DNA of 64,000 nt from Nocardia asteroides (GTDB taxonomy: Bacteria; Actinomycetota; Actinomycetes; Mycobacteriales; Mycobacteriaceae). The notes under the pieces are model-generated. The model was not told the DNA's origin. It was given only the letters and a program-made list of their open reading frames with translations, and searched no databases. Position numbers and translations under genes: made by a program. Shown here piece after piece: positions 49,627 through 58,575 of the stretch. Position 1 is the first letter of the stretch; each line of letters begins with the position of its first letter. Location of the stretch: assembly GCF_021183625.1 (NCBI RefSeq), contig NZ_CP089214.1, forward strand, positions 744,001 through 808,000, read 5' to 3'.

Positions 49627-50805
49627 TCAGACTTCGATGAGGACGGCGCCACCCTGGCCGCCGCCCGCGCACATGGCCGCGACCCCGATGCCGCCGCCGC
49701 GGCGGCGCAGTTCGTGGATCAGCGTGGTGATCATCCGGGCGCCGGAGGCGGCGATCGGGTGGCCGAGGCTGCACCCGCTGCCGGAGAAGTTGACCAGCTC
49801 CTCGTCCAGCCCGTGCTCGCGGACCGCGGCGATCGGGACCGAGGCGAAGGCCTCGTTGATCTCCCACAGCGCGACGTCCGCGGGCTTCAATCCGGCCCGG
49901 TCGAGCAGCTTGCCGATGACCCGCACGGCCCCGAAGCCGGTCTCGGCGGGGGTCACCGCGGCGTTGGCCCAGGCCCGCACCGTGGCCAGCACCGCGAGGT
50001 TCTCCGCCTCGGCGTAGTCGCGGGCGGTGAGCGCCACCGCCGCGGCGGCGTCGTTGATGCCGCTGCTGTTGCCCGCGGTGATGGAGAAGCCCTCGATCTC
50101 CGGGTGCAGCACCTTCAGCTGGGCGAGCCGCTCCACGGTGGTGTCGCGGCGCGGGTGCTCGTCGACGGTGAAGTCAAGGACACTGCCGTCGGGCTGCTCG
50201 ACCTTCAACGGCACGATCTCGTCGGTGAACCTGCCCGCGTCGATCGCGGCGATGGCGCGCTGGTGCGAGCGGGCCGCCCAGGCATCCTGCTCTTCGCGGG
50301 AGATCCCGGCCAGCCGCGCGGTATTCCAGCCGACGGTGATCGCCATGTCCAGGGTCGGGGCGTCCGGGGTGGCGGGGTGCGAGGGCGGCATCCAGCCGTC
50401 CTGGAAATCGGCGGTGCCCGGGATCCGCCACCGGGAGATCGGGTTGGTGGAGAGCGACTGCACGCCGCCCGCGACGATCACCCGCTCCATGCCGACGCCG
50501 ATGTGCGCGGCGCCGTTGGCGATCGCGGTCAGGCTGCCCGCGCAGTGCCGGTTCACCGCCTGCCCCGGCACCGAGGTCAGCCCGGTCGCCACCGCGGCGT
50601 AGCGGGCCAGATCGCCGCCGCCGTAGTGCGATTCGGCGAAGATCACATCGTCGACGGCCTCCGGGTCGAGCCCGGCGCGGCGGATCACCTCGGGCAGGAT
50701 GGTCGTCGCCAGCGTTTCGCTCGGCACGTTCACCAGCGCCCCCTTGAACGACCGTCCGATGGCGGTCCGCGCCGCTCCGACGATGACGGGCTGATTCATG
50801 GTCAT
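49627..50805 (-). CDS. Thiolase (acetyl-CoA acetyltransferase family)
   Basis: A 392-residue thiolase with nucleophilic Cys in NRHCAGSL (near 90), NEAFASVP, the catalytic histidine in GCSLGHPIAASGAR and the second cysteine in MCAGGGQGGA. All catalytic residues are present, so it can cleave 3-ketoacyl-CoAs. It is operon-linked to ALDH upstream and SDR downstream. The ATG at 50805 has AAGG upstream, and a second ATG two codons later is possible. Confidence 0.9.
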   Translation of the reverse strand: MTMNQPVIVGAARTAIGRSFKGALVNVPSETLATTILPEVIRRAGLDPEAVDDVIFAESHYGGGDLARYAAVATGLTSVPGQAVNRHCAGSLTAIANGAAHIGVGMERVIVAGGVQSLSTNPISRWRIPGTADFQDGWMPPSHPATPDAPTLDMAITVGWNTARLAGISREEQDAWAARSHQRAIAAIDAGRFTDEIVPLKVEQPDGSVLDFTVDEHPRRDTTVERLAQLKVLHPEIEGFSITAGNSSGINDAAAAVALTARDYAEAENLAVLATVRAWANAAVTPAETGFGAVRVIGKLLDRAGLKPADVALWEINEAFASVPIAAVREHGLDEELVNFSGSGCSLGHPIAASGARMITTLIHELRRRGGGIGVAAMCAGGGQGGAVLIEV

Positions 50806-50821
50806 CCTTTCGCCTTCCTGT

Positions 50822-52363
50822 TCATCGCGGCCGGGGGCTGCGGGTGCCGATCGTCTTGGTCTCCAGGTACTGCTGGAAGCCCTCCGGCCCGCACTGCCTG
50901 CCGAGCCCGCTCTGCTTGACCCCGCCGAAGGGGGCGTCGGCGCCGTAGAACATGCCGCCGTTGACGCCGATAGCACCGGTGCGCACCCGCCTGGCCACCG
51001 CCATCCCGCGCTCGGGTGAGCTCGACAGCACCGCCCCGGCGAGGCCGTAATCGCTGTCGTTGGCCAGCCGGACCGCGTCGTCGTCGCCGTCGTGCGGGAT
51101 CACCACCAGCACCGGGCCGAAGATCTCGTCCCTGGCGATCGGCAGCGAGTTGTCGGCGCAGGCGAAGACCGCGGGGCGCACGAAGAAGCCGCCGCGCAGG
51201 TGCGGCGCGATGGCTTCGGGGATGCCGCCGCCGGTGACCAGCCGGGCGCCGTCGCGGACCCCGCGCTCGCAGGCGTCGAGCACGCGGCGCTGCTGCGCGG
51301 CGCTGATCAGCGGCCCGACCAGGGTGTCCGGCAGGGCGGGGTCGGCGGGCTGAACGGCGTCGAAGGCGGCGGCGACCTGGGCGGTGATCTCGTCGACGAG
51401 GTGCCGCGGCACCAGCATCCGGCTGGTGGCGGCGCACGCCTGGCCCGCGTGCACGCAGACCCCCACCGCGCTGCGCAGCGCCGCCAGCGGATCGGCGTCG
51501 TCCAGCACGATCAGCGCGGACTTGCCGCCGAGCTCGAGGAAGGTGCGCTTCATGGTGTCGGCGGCGGTGCGCACGAGGTGCTTGCCCACCGCCGTCGAGC
51601 CGGTGAACGAGATCATGTCCACCCGCGGGTCGGTGGCCAGCAGCCCGGCCACCGCGTTGTCCGCGGTGGTGACCACGTTGAGCACGCCGGGCGGGAAGTC
51701 GGTGCGTTCGGCGACCAGCCTGCCGAGCCTGGTCGCGTTCCACGGGGTGTTCGGGTCGGGCTTGAGCACGACGGTGTTGCCCGCCGCGAGCGCGGGGCCG
51801 ATCTTGTTCAGGACGACCTCGACCGGGAAGTTCGACGGGCAGATCGCGGCGACCACGCCGACCGGCTCCTGCACGACGGTGCGCACATTGCGCTCGCCGA
51901 AGAGCCCGCCGCCGGGAAGCACCCGCTCCCAGCCGAATTCGTCGATGAGCCGCAGCGGGTAGCGCAGCGCCTCGGCCAGCGGCCAGTCCACCTGCGCGTT
52001 GGTCAGCGTCATGGCCGGGCAGCCCGCCTCGGCGATCAGCTCCTCGCCGAGTTCGGCCCGCTCGCTCTCCAGCGCCGCCTGTAGCTGCTCGAGGCAGCGC
52101 TTGCGCAGCGCGCGGTTCACCGGCCAGTCCGTCTCGTCGAACGCGCGGCGCGCGGCGCCGATGGCCCGCTCCATATCCGCGGCGCACGCGGCGGCGGTGC
52201 CGCCGAGCACCTGCCCGGTCGCGGGGGCGATGTTGTCGAACTCGGCGCCGTCCGCGGCCGCCCGCAATTCGCCGTCGATGAGCATCCTGCGCTCGGCCCG
52301 CGCCGCGGCGCGCGCCGCGACCTCGAGGACCGGGGCGGTCCGTGCTCCGAGAACGTCGCTCAC
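50822..52363 (-). CDS. Aldehyde dehydrogenase
   Basis: A 513-residue NAD(P)-dependent ALDH with Glu277 in LELGGKSA and Cys310 in HAGQACAATSR, the NAD loop FTGSTAVGK and the C-terminal APFGGVKQSGLG. It would oxidise an aldehyde to the acid that the CoA ligase or CoA-transferase can activate. The GTG start is at 52363. It is the first gene of the minus-strand operon ending in the TetR gene and lies next to site B. Confidence 0.9.
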   Translation of the reverse strand: MSDVLGARTAPVLEVAARAAARAERRMLIDGELRAAADGAEFDNIAPATGQVLGGTAAACAADMERAIGAARRAFDETDWPVNRALRKRCLEQLQAALESERAELGEELIAEAGCPAMTLTNAQVDWPLAEALRYPLRLIDEFGWERVLPGGGLFGERNVRTVVQEPVGVVAAICPSNFPVEVVLNKIGPALAAGNTVVLKPDPNTPWNATRLGRLVAERTDFPPGVLNVVTTADNAVAGLLATDPRVDMISFTGSTAVGKHLVRTAADTMKRTFLELGGKSALIVLDDADPLAALRSAVGVCVHAGQACAATSRMLVPRHLVDEITAQVAAAFDAVQPADPALPDTLVGPLISAAQQRRVLDACERGVRDGARLVTGGGIPEAIAPHLRGGFFVRPAVFACADNSLPIARDEIFGPVLVVIPHDGDDDAVRLANDSDYGLAGAVLSSSPERGMAVARRVRTGAIGVNGGMFYGADAPFGGVKQSGLGRQCGPEGFQQYLETKTIGTRSPRPR

Positions 52364-52402
52364 AAACCCTCCAGTTCGGTCCCGAAATCAGTATCGGGTG
52401 AG

Positions 52403-52424
52403 TAACTGTAACTCTTACCGTATA
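52403..52424 (+). promoter_or_regulatory. Operator-like site B of the second catabolic regulon
   Basis: TAACTGT-AACTCTTA-CCGTATA fits the shared 22-bp pattern. It lies in the 101-bp divergent region between ALDH (start 52363) and the CoA-transferase (start 52465), so one site can control both operons, including the TetR gene itself. Confidence 0.6.
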
Positions 52425-52464
52425 GTACTTCAAGACGGATGCCACGACGTGGGAAGGAGCGGCG

Positions 52465-53685
52465 ATGTCAGGTCTGCTCGATGGAGTGCGGGTGGTGGAG
52501 CTGGCCTCGTGGACGTATGTCCCGAGCGCCGGAGCGGCGCTGGCCGACTGGGGTGCGCAGGTGATCAAGATCGAGGACACCAGGGGCGGTGATCCCTGCC
52601 GCAACCTCACCATCGGCGGCCTCGACCCAGCCACTGCCCGGGTGCGCGCGAGCGTGATGATGGAGATCGGCAACCACGGCAAGCGCAGCATCGGCGTCGA
52701 CATCAAGTCGGCCGAGGGCAGGCGGATCTTCGGCGAGCTCGTCGCCCGCGCCGACGTCTTCCTCACCAACTGGCTGCCCGCGCCGCTCGAGCGCGCCGGG
52801 CTGACCGTCGAGCAGATTCGCGAGTTCAACCCGCGGGTGATCATCGCGCGGGGCAGCGGGCAGGGCAGCCGCGGGCCGGAGAAGGACCGGGGCGGCTTCG
52901 ACGCGGCCAGCTACCTGGCGCGGGCCGGGGTGGCGCACGCGCTCACCGTGGCCGATCAGGAGTTCCCGGTGACCCAGACCCCGGCCTTCGGTGACCTGCA
53001 GGGCGGCATCACGCTGGCGGGCGGCATCACCGCCGCGCTCTTCCACCGGGAGCGCACCGGCCACGCCCCGATCGTCGACAGTTCGCTGCTGGCCCAGGGC
53101 ATGTGGGCGGTCGCCCCCGATATCGCGGCCGCCGACTACTTCGGCATCGACCGCATCCCGGTCGGCAATGCGGGCACCGCCCCCAACCCCGCGGTGAACC
53201 GCTACCGCACCCGCGACGGCCGCTGGGTCCAGCTGGTGCTGCTGCAGGCGGACCGCTTCTGGCCCGGCTTCTGCGCCCGCATCGGCCGTCCCGAGCTCGG
53301 CACCGACGAACGCTTCGTCCCGCTGGCGAAGCTGGTGGCCAACCAGGACGCCGCCACCGCCGAGCTGCGCCGCACCTTCGCCGAGCGCGACCTCGCGGAC
53401 TGGCGGAAGGCGCTCGCCGACGAGCCCGGTGTGTGGGCAACCATCGCCACCCCCCGCGAGGTCCTCGACGACCCGCAGGCGCAGGCGAACGGCTACTTCC
53501 TGAACCTCACCGACGACGCGGGCGAGCAGTTCCGCACGGTGGCCGCGCCGGTGCAGTTCGACGAGACCCCGGCCGCCCCCACCCGCGCCCCCGAGTACGG
53601 CCAGCACACCGAGGAGATCCTGCTCGAGCTGGGCATGGACTGGGACCGGATCATCGCCGCCAAGGAATCCGGCGCCGTTCTCTAG
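52465..53685 (+). CDS. Class III CoA-transferase (CaiB/BaiF family)
   Basis: A 406-residue CoA-transferase. The opening GVRVVELASWTYVPSAGAALADWGAQVIKIE is typical, and the catalytic aspartate is Asp205 in IVDSSLLAQG. Such enzymes move CoA between carboxylic acids, or act as racemases. AAGGAG precedes the ATG. It is a single plus-strand gene opposite the ALDH operon and under site B. Its partner acid is unknown. Confidence 0.9.
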   Translation: MSGLLDGVRVVELASWTYVPSAGAALADWGAQVIKIEDTRGGDPCRNLTIGGLDPATARVRASVMMEIGNHGKRSIGVDIKSAEGRRIFGELVARADVFLTNWLPAPLERAGLTVEQIREFNPRVIIARGSGQGSRGPEKDRGGFDAASYLARAGVAHALTVADQEFPVTQTPAFGDLQGGITLAGGITAALFHRERTGHAPIVDSSLLAQGMWAVAPDIAAADYFGIDRIPVGNAGTAPNPAVNRYRTRDGRWVQLVLLQADRFWPGFCARIGRPELGTDERFVPLAKLVANQDAATAELRRTFAERDLADWRKALADEPGVWATIATPREVLDDPQAQANGYFLNLTDDAGEQFRTVAAPVQFDETPAAPTRAPEYGQHTEEILLELGMDWDRIIAAKESGAVL

Positions 53686-53811
53686 GAGGCGTTTCCGTGG
53701 CATTCCGCCACCCGTGCTGGTAGCGACCGGACGCGCCGGCTCGCTCGGCTCCGAGCGGGCCGCTCAGCTGCCCTCCAGCGACTGAGCGACCGCCGACCGC
53801 GGGAGCCGGGG

Positions 53812-54432
53812 CTACCCCGACCACACCTCGATCAGCTCGGCGGTGGTGGTGACCGTGCTGAGCAGGGCCAGGGAGTTGGCGAGCACGGCCACGCCGTACT
53901 CGGCGGGCACCCCGGCCACCGCGTCGCGGGGCAGCACGACGTCGTAGGCGAGGTTCACCGCGTCCATGACGAGATTCGGGATCGCGACATTGAGCGAGAC
54001 CCCGGTGACGACGAGGGTGCGCACGCCGAGGTTGCGCAGGGTGGCGTCCAGGTCGGTGCCGCCCATGGGGCCGAGCCCGTGGCGCCGGGTCGACACGAGA
54101 TCCGATGGCTCCGGCCCGAACTCGGGCAGCAGCGCGGCGCCGGGGCTGCCCGGGGTCACGGCGACACCGCGCCGCCCGAGCGCGAAGAGGGCGGCGTTGT
54201 GGTTGGAGCCGCGGCCGTCGGCGCGGCGCTCGACCAGGCAGTGCACCACCGTGACACCGGCGGCCCGGGCGACCGGCAGCAGCGCGGCGATGTTCGGCAG
54301 CGCTTCGGCGCGGGCGGCCTCGGCGAGCGCGGGCAGCCCGGCGTCCGGGCCGACGACCGCGCCCTGCAACTCCTGGGTGATCAGGGCGGTGTGCCCCGGG
54401 GCGACGAGCGCGGCGGGCAGCGGCCGGCTCAT
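53812..54432 (-). CDS. Isochorismatase-like protein with altered catalytic triad
   Basis: A 206-residue protein of the isochorismatase/cysteine-hydrolase fold (GGTDLDATLRNLGVRTLVVTGVS, then DVVLPRDAVAGVPAEYG). The usual triad Asp-Lys-Cys appears as Glu21 (TQELQ), Arg116/117 (STRRHG) and Ala150 (SLNVAIPN), so the cysteine hydrolase chemistry should be lost. The ATG overlaps the Rieske gene stop (ATGA). It may be a structural or non-hydrolytic protein of the pathway. Confidence 0.75.
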   Translation of the reverse strand: MSRPLPAALVAPGHTALITQELQGAVVGPDAGLPALAEAARAEALPNIAALLPVARAAGVTVVHCLVERRADGRGSNHNAALFALGRRGVAVTPGSPGAALLPEFGPEPSDLVSTRRHGLGPMGGTDLDATLRNLGVRTLVVTGVSLNVAIPNLVMDAVNLAYDVVLPRDAVAGVPAEYGVAVLANSLALLSTVTTTAELIEVWSG

Positions 54433-55484
54433 ACCGGAACGTCGTAGAACTGCGTCGCCCACTTGCGCAGTGACATATAGGGTTTCGCGTCGGCCGGGGA
54501 CAGGGCCGGGTGCTCGACGTACTTCTGGTAGCGCCAGATGCTCAGGTCGTCCCACACCGTGATCAGGAACTGCCGCTCCACCTTGGCCTGCACCTCCGGC
54601 GGCGGCACGTCGCCCTCGTCGCCGGGCAGTTTGGGCCACCAGATGGAGTAGAAGAGATCGGAGCTCTCGTCGTCGACGGGGGTGGAGGCGAAGATGAGCC
54701 GGTGGTTCGCCGACCCCTCGAAGGCGCTGATCGAGCCGCCGAGCCCGAACATCTGCGCGTGGATGCGCATGGCCATGGCGTCCGGGTCGGCGCTGCGGAC
54801 GTCGGGCCAGCCGGTGCGGAAGTTCCAGGTGTGGCCCTCCGCCGACCAGTCCAGCATCCGCGGCGTCACCGTGGCCCGGTGCACGTAGCGGAAGTGCGCG
54901 CTGTCGGGGCCGTTCTCCAGGACGACCTGCGGGTGCACCGGCTCGCGCTCGGCCTTGCGGGAGAACTCCGGGTAGGGCCGGTAGAAGTTGTCCGGGTCGG
55001 TGGCGAGGTCGGGGAAGAGCCCGAGGATGTCGGGCATCTCCCAGCCGGGCCGCGCCCCCTCGGGGTGGTGCCACATGAAGACGCAGCCGTTCTGCTCGTT
55101 CACCGGGTAGACCCGCAGCCTGAGCCCGCGGTTGACCCGGCTCTCCCCCGGAATGTGCTTGTTGCGCCCGTCCGGGCCCCAGCGCCAGCCGTGGAACGGG
55201 CACTCGACGCAGTCGCCGACGACCTTGCCGCCGTGCCCGAGGTGCGCGCCCAGATGCTTGCAGTGCCCGGTGAGCACGTGCAGCTCCCCCGACTCGTCGC
55301 GGTAGGCGACCAGCTCCTCGCCGAAGTAGTGCAGCGGGCGGGTCTCGCCGAGCGGGAACTCGGCCGACCAGCCGATCATGAACCACCCGGTGACCTTCCA
55401 GGTGAACGGAACCTTCACGATGTTCTCCAGTCGTCGGTCGGCCCGCAGCGGCTGCGGGCGGCGGGCCGCGTCGTTCTCCGGCAT
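54429..55484 (-). CDS. Rieske non-heme iron oxygenase, KshA-like terminal component
   Basis: A 351-residue oxygenase. The Rieske cluster ligands are Cys75-His77 and Cys95-His98 (CKH, then CPFHGW). The mononuclear iron triad candidates are His197, His202 and a later Asp, with Asp194 as bridging residue (PDSAHFRYVH). The layout resembles 3-ketosteroid 9-alpha-hydroxylase KshA. No reductase gene is adjacent, so electrons come from elsewhere. It overlaps the acyl-CoA dehydrogenase stop and the isochorismatase-like start. The substrate is probably a multi-ring or terpenoid compound (inference). Confidence 0.87.
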   Translation of the reverse strand: MPENDAARRPQPLRADRRLENIVKVPFTWKVTGWFMIGWSAEFPLGETRPLHYFGEELVAYRDESGELHVLTGHCKHLGAHLGHGGKVVGDCVECPFHGWRWGPDGRNKHIPGESRVNRGLRLRVYPVNEQNGCVFMWHHPEGARPGWEMPDILGLFPDLATDPDNFYRPYPEFSRKAEREPVHPQVVLENGPDSAHFRYVHRATVTPRMLDWSAEGHTWNFRTGWPDVRSADPDAMAMRIHAQMFGLGGSISAFEGSANHRLIFASTPVDDESSDLFYSIWWPKLPGDEGDVPPPEVQAKVERQFLITVWDDLSIWRYQKYVEHPALSPADAKPYMSLRKWATQFYDVPV

Positions 55485-56665
55485 CAGCCCGCGGCCACGG
55501 GCTTCTTCGGCGGCGCGTAGGCGGGCCTGCCCAGGCCGAGCACGTGCTGGGCGATCATGTTGCGGAACACCTCGAGCGTGCCGCCGTAGATGCCGCAGAG
55601 CGGCGCCCACCGGTAGAGGTAGCCGGCCCGGCCCTCGTCGGCGGCGCCGTCGGTGTCGGCGGGCAGCGCGGCCGCCGGGCCGAGCACGTCCATCAGGTCG
55701 GGCGAGATGTCGCGCATGGTCTGGGCCAGGGCCACCCGGCCGAACATGTGCGGCGCGCTCAGCGCGGCCTCCAGCTTCGCGATGCCGCGGCCCAGCCGGA
55801 CCGCCGCAGACGCATCCTCGGCCACCCGGTCCGCGGCGAGCCCGGCGACCCGGTCGACGGTGGTCGCCATGGTCGAGCCCTGGTGGGTCATGATCGAGAC
55901 GTCCTGCAGGCCGTCGTTGGCGGCGTCGACGACGCCGTGCTCCTCGTTGAGCGGGCCGAGCAGCACCGCCCAGCCGCCGTTCACCTCGCCGAGGCGGTAG
56001 CGGTCGGGCACCCGAACGTCGCTGTAGTAGACGATGTTGGTGCGGTCGCCGTCGACGGTGCGCAGCCCCTGGATCTCGATGCCGGGGGTGTCGAGCGGAA
56101 CCAGGAACATGGTGAGGCTCTTGTGTTTCCGCGCCGCCGGGTCGGTGTTGGTGATCAGGAAGACGTAGCGCGAGTTGTGCGCGCCGGTGGTGAACATCTT
56201 GGAGCCGTTGATGATCCAGTGGTCACCGTCGCGCACCGCGCGGGTCTTGCAGGTGGCGACGTCGGAGCCGCCGTCGGGCTCGGTGTAGCCGAGGCAGAGC
56301 CGGACGGTGCCGTCGAGCACGCCGGGCAGCACCTCGTCGCGCAGCTCCCGCGAGCCGTGGCGCAGCACCGACGGCACCACGATCTTGGTCGTCCCCCAGG
56401 TCACCCACGGCACCTCGGCGCGGCGCTTCTCCAGGTCCCAGAGCCGCTCGCGCAGCCGGTTCAGCTCCGGCCCGCCCGCCAGGTGCAGCTCGGCGGCGAG
56501 CCAGCCCGCGGCGGCCATGGCCAGGTGCACGCCCTCGTCGAAGTTGTCGCCGGTCTCCCGGTCGCGGTGGCGCACCTCGTCGGTGACGTGCTCGGCCAGG
56601 AAGGCGCGGACCTCGGCCTGGAAGCGGGTGTCCGCCTCGGACAGCTCCACCGGTGAGAAATCCAT
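55484..56665 (-). CDS. Acyl-CoA dehydrogenase, large subunit of a probable pair
   Basis: A 393-residue ACAD of the type found in alpha2-beta2 enzymes of steroid side-chain degradation (FadE26-like). It shows GYTEPDGGSDVATCKTRAV for flavin/substrate binding, INGSKMFTTGAHNS, and a C-terminal YRWAPLCGIYGGTLEVFRNMI. The following-strand neighbour at 56678 is a 350-residue partner. The ATG follows AGTACGCAG, a weak site, with 12 bp between the genes. Confidence 0.88.
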   Translation of the reverse strand: MDFSPVELSEADTRFQAEVRAFLAEHVTDEVRHRDRETGDNFDEGVHLAMAAAGWLAAELHLAGGPELNRLRERLWDLEKRRAEVPWVTWGTTKIVVPSVLRHGSRELRDEVLPGVLDGTVRLCLGYTEPDGGSDVATCKTRAVRDGDHWIINGSKMFTTGAHNSRYVFLITNTDPAARKHKSLTMFLVPLDTPGIEIQGLRTVDGDRTNIVYYSDVRVPDRYRLGEVNGGWAVLLGPLNEEHGVVDAANDGLQDVSIMTHQGSTMATTVDRVAGLAADRVAEDASAAVRLGRGIAKLEAALSAPHMFGRVALAQTMRDISPDLMDVLGPAAALPADTDGAADEGRAGYLYRWAPLCGIYGGTLEVFRNMIAQHVLGLGRPAYAPPKKPVAAG

Positions 56666-56677
56666 CTCTGCGTACTC

Positions 56678-57730
56678 CTATGCGGGAAGGGCGGCGGCTT
56701 CGCGCCTGGCCACGGTCTCGGCGAGCTCGCGGGCGTGCAGGGCCGGGTCGCCGCCGGCCAGCGCCCAGCCCCTGGCCCGGACCAGGTAGGCGGCCGCGGC
56801 CGCCTCGGCCGAGACCCCGAGCCCGCCCTGCACCTGCACCGCCATGGTCGCCGCGGTGGGTGCCTCGCCGGTGATGTAGACGAAGGCCGCGGCGGGCAGC
56901 TCCGGCTGGTGGCCGGGGTCGTGCTCGGCGAACCAGGCCGCACGGCGGGTCAGGTTGCGGCCCGCGTTCACCGCGACCGCGATATTCGCCAGCGGATGCG
57001 AGATCGCCTGCAGCGTGCCGATCGGCACCCCGAGCGTGTACCGGGTGTTCGCGAATTCGGCGGCGATGCGCAGGGTTTCATCGAGCAGCCCGACCAGGGC
57101 GGCGGCGGTGAGCACCCGCCACTCGTCGAGCGCGTGCCGGTACGCCGCGACCGCCTCCTGGCCGCTGCCGAGCACGGTCGCGGTGGCCGCCGCGGCCGGG
57201 TCGACCCAGGCCATCGGCAGCCTGCCGATATTGTCCACCCGGGCAGGGCCGCTGTCGAAGCTCAGCCGGAGCACGTCGGCGCCCTCCAGCACCAGGATCT
57301 CCTCGGCCACCGCACCGGCGGGCACCAGCCTGCGCCCCGGGCGCTGCCCCGGGTTCGGGTCCAGCGCCACGATCCGCCTGCCGTCCGTGATGTCGCGCCC
57401 CGGCGCCGCGCCGAGCGCGGCCAGCAGCCGCGCGCCGACGACGTGGTCGATCCACGGCACCGGGGCGAGTGCACGGCCCAGCTCCTCGGCGAGCAGGGTC
57501 AGCTCGACCAGCCCGGCGCCGTCGCCGCCCGCGGATTCCGGCAGTGCCATGCTGGCGGCGCCGGTGCCGCAGAGCTGCTCCCAGAGGCTCTTGTCGAACC
57601 CGGTGCCCTCGGCCGCGCGGACCGTCTCGATCGGGCAGCGGGTGCGGAAGAACTTGGCGTAGACGGCCTGCAGTTCGGTCTGGTCCGCGGAGAGGCTGTA
57701 GTCCTGCCTGCGCAGTTCGTAGCGGTTCAT
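56678..57730 (-). CDS. Acyl-CoA dehydrogenase, small subunit of a probable pair
   Basis: A 350-residue, shorter ACAD (FadE27-like) with a divergent middle domain and the C-terminal NTRYTLGVPIGTLQAISHPLANI and VQGGLGVSAEA. In heteromeric ACADs only one subunit keeps the full active site. Its pairing with the 393-residue gene matches this layout. It overlaps the amidohydrolase stop by four bases (ATGA). Confidence 0.86.
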   Translation of the reverse strand: MNRYELRRQDYSLSADQTELQAVYAKFFRTRCPIETVRAAEGTGFDKSLWEQLCGTGAASMALPESAGGDGAGLVELTLLAEELGRALAPVPWIDHVVGARLLAALGAAPGRDITDGRRIVALDPNPGQRPGRRLVPAGAVAEEILVLEGADVLRLSFDSGPARVDNIGRLPMAWVDPAAAATATVLGSGQEAVAAYRHALDEWRVLTAAALVGLLDETLRIAAEFANTRYTLGVPIGTLQAISHPLANIAVAVNAGRNLTRRAAWFAEHDPGHQPELPAAAFVYITGEAPTAATMAVQVQGGLGVSAEAAAAAYLVRARGWALAGGDPALHARELAETVARREAAALPA

Positions 57731-58572
57731 CCCTGCTCCTGCTGGTTCACGCCGTCGGCGAAGAAGAAGTCGCGCGCGTTGGCGTAGAGGTAGTTGTCGA
57801 GGACGTCGGCGGGCAGGTCGAGCGCGCGTGCCTCGGGCAGCACGCGGCGCATCGGCAGCACCGGCCAGTCCGAGCCGAAGATGACCTTCCGCGTGCCCCT
57901 GCTCCGCATGTAGTGGATCAGGCTCTCCGGCAGCCGCTTCGGCGACCACGCCGAGGTCATCAGCCGCAGATTCGCGTACTTGATCAGCAGCCGGATCGCG
58001 ACGTCCCACCACGGGTCGGCGCCGTGGATCATGCACAGCTTCAGCTCGGGGAAGCGCACGCAGACCATGTCGAGGTGGATCGGGTTCTGCACCTCGCCCG
58101 GGATGGGCGGGCCCGGGATGCCGGTGTTCATGCAGAGCGGCAGCCCCAGCTCCGCGCACCTGTAGTAGAGCGGGTAGTAGACCGCGTCGCTGGGCGGGTA
58201 CCTGCCGTCTCCCCAGAAGCTGGCACCCATGGCGGTGTAGGCGACGGGCAGATCCCGGGTGAGCGCGGTCAGCTCGCGCAGCGAGGCCACCGGGCGCAGC
58301 AGGTCGACGCCGTTGACCGCGAGCGCGAACCGCTCCGGCCGCGCCTCGACGAACTTCAGCGCCGTGGCCGAGGGCCTGCGCATGTTGTACATCAGGATCG
58401 CCTTCTCGACACCCTGCTCGTCCATCTCCTCGATCAGCTCGTCCAGCTCCGGCTGGGCGAACATCGACTTCGGGCCCTTGAAGTAGTCGTCGCGCACCTT
58501 CAGCATCCAATCCGGCTGCTGCTCGACCTCGCCGAAGTGCACGTTGGCGAGGCAGTCGATGGCTCTGGTCAC
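57727..58572 (-). CDS. Amidohydrolase family protein, 281 aa
   Basis: A shorter TIM-barrel amidohydrolase (Amidohydro_2) with IDCLANVHFGE at the N-terminus, LCMNTGIPGPP, LKLCMIHGADPWWD and FGSDWPVLPMRR. The first metal site reads NVHFG rather than D-x-H, a departure from the larger paralogue at 46898. It may act as a decarboxylase or hydrolase. It lies three bp after the ligase and overlaps the ACAD gene. Confidence 0.83.
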   Translation of the reverse strand: MTRAIDCLANVHFGEVEQQPDWMLKVRDDYFKGPKSMFAQPELDELIEEMDEQGVEKAILMYNMRRPSATALKFVEARPERFALAVNGVDLLRPVASLRELTALTRDLPVAYTAMGASFWGDGRYPPSDAVYYPLYYRCAELGLPLCMNTGIPGPPIPGEVQNPIHLDMVCVRFPELKLCMIHGADPWWDVAIRLLIKYANLRLMTSAWSPKRLPESLIHYMRSRGTRKVIFGSDWPVLPMRRVLPEARALDLPADVLDNYLYANARDFFFADGVNQQEQG

Positions 58573-58575
58573 GAA

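Noticed and set aside
53686..53811. Terminator at CGCTCGG-CT-CCGAGCG (53742-53757)
   Set aside because: The stem is only 7 bp with a two-base loop and no T run; too weak to list as a feature, though the position between convergent genes fits.
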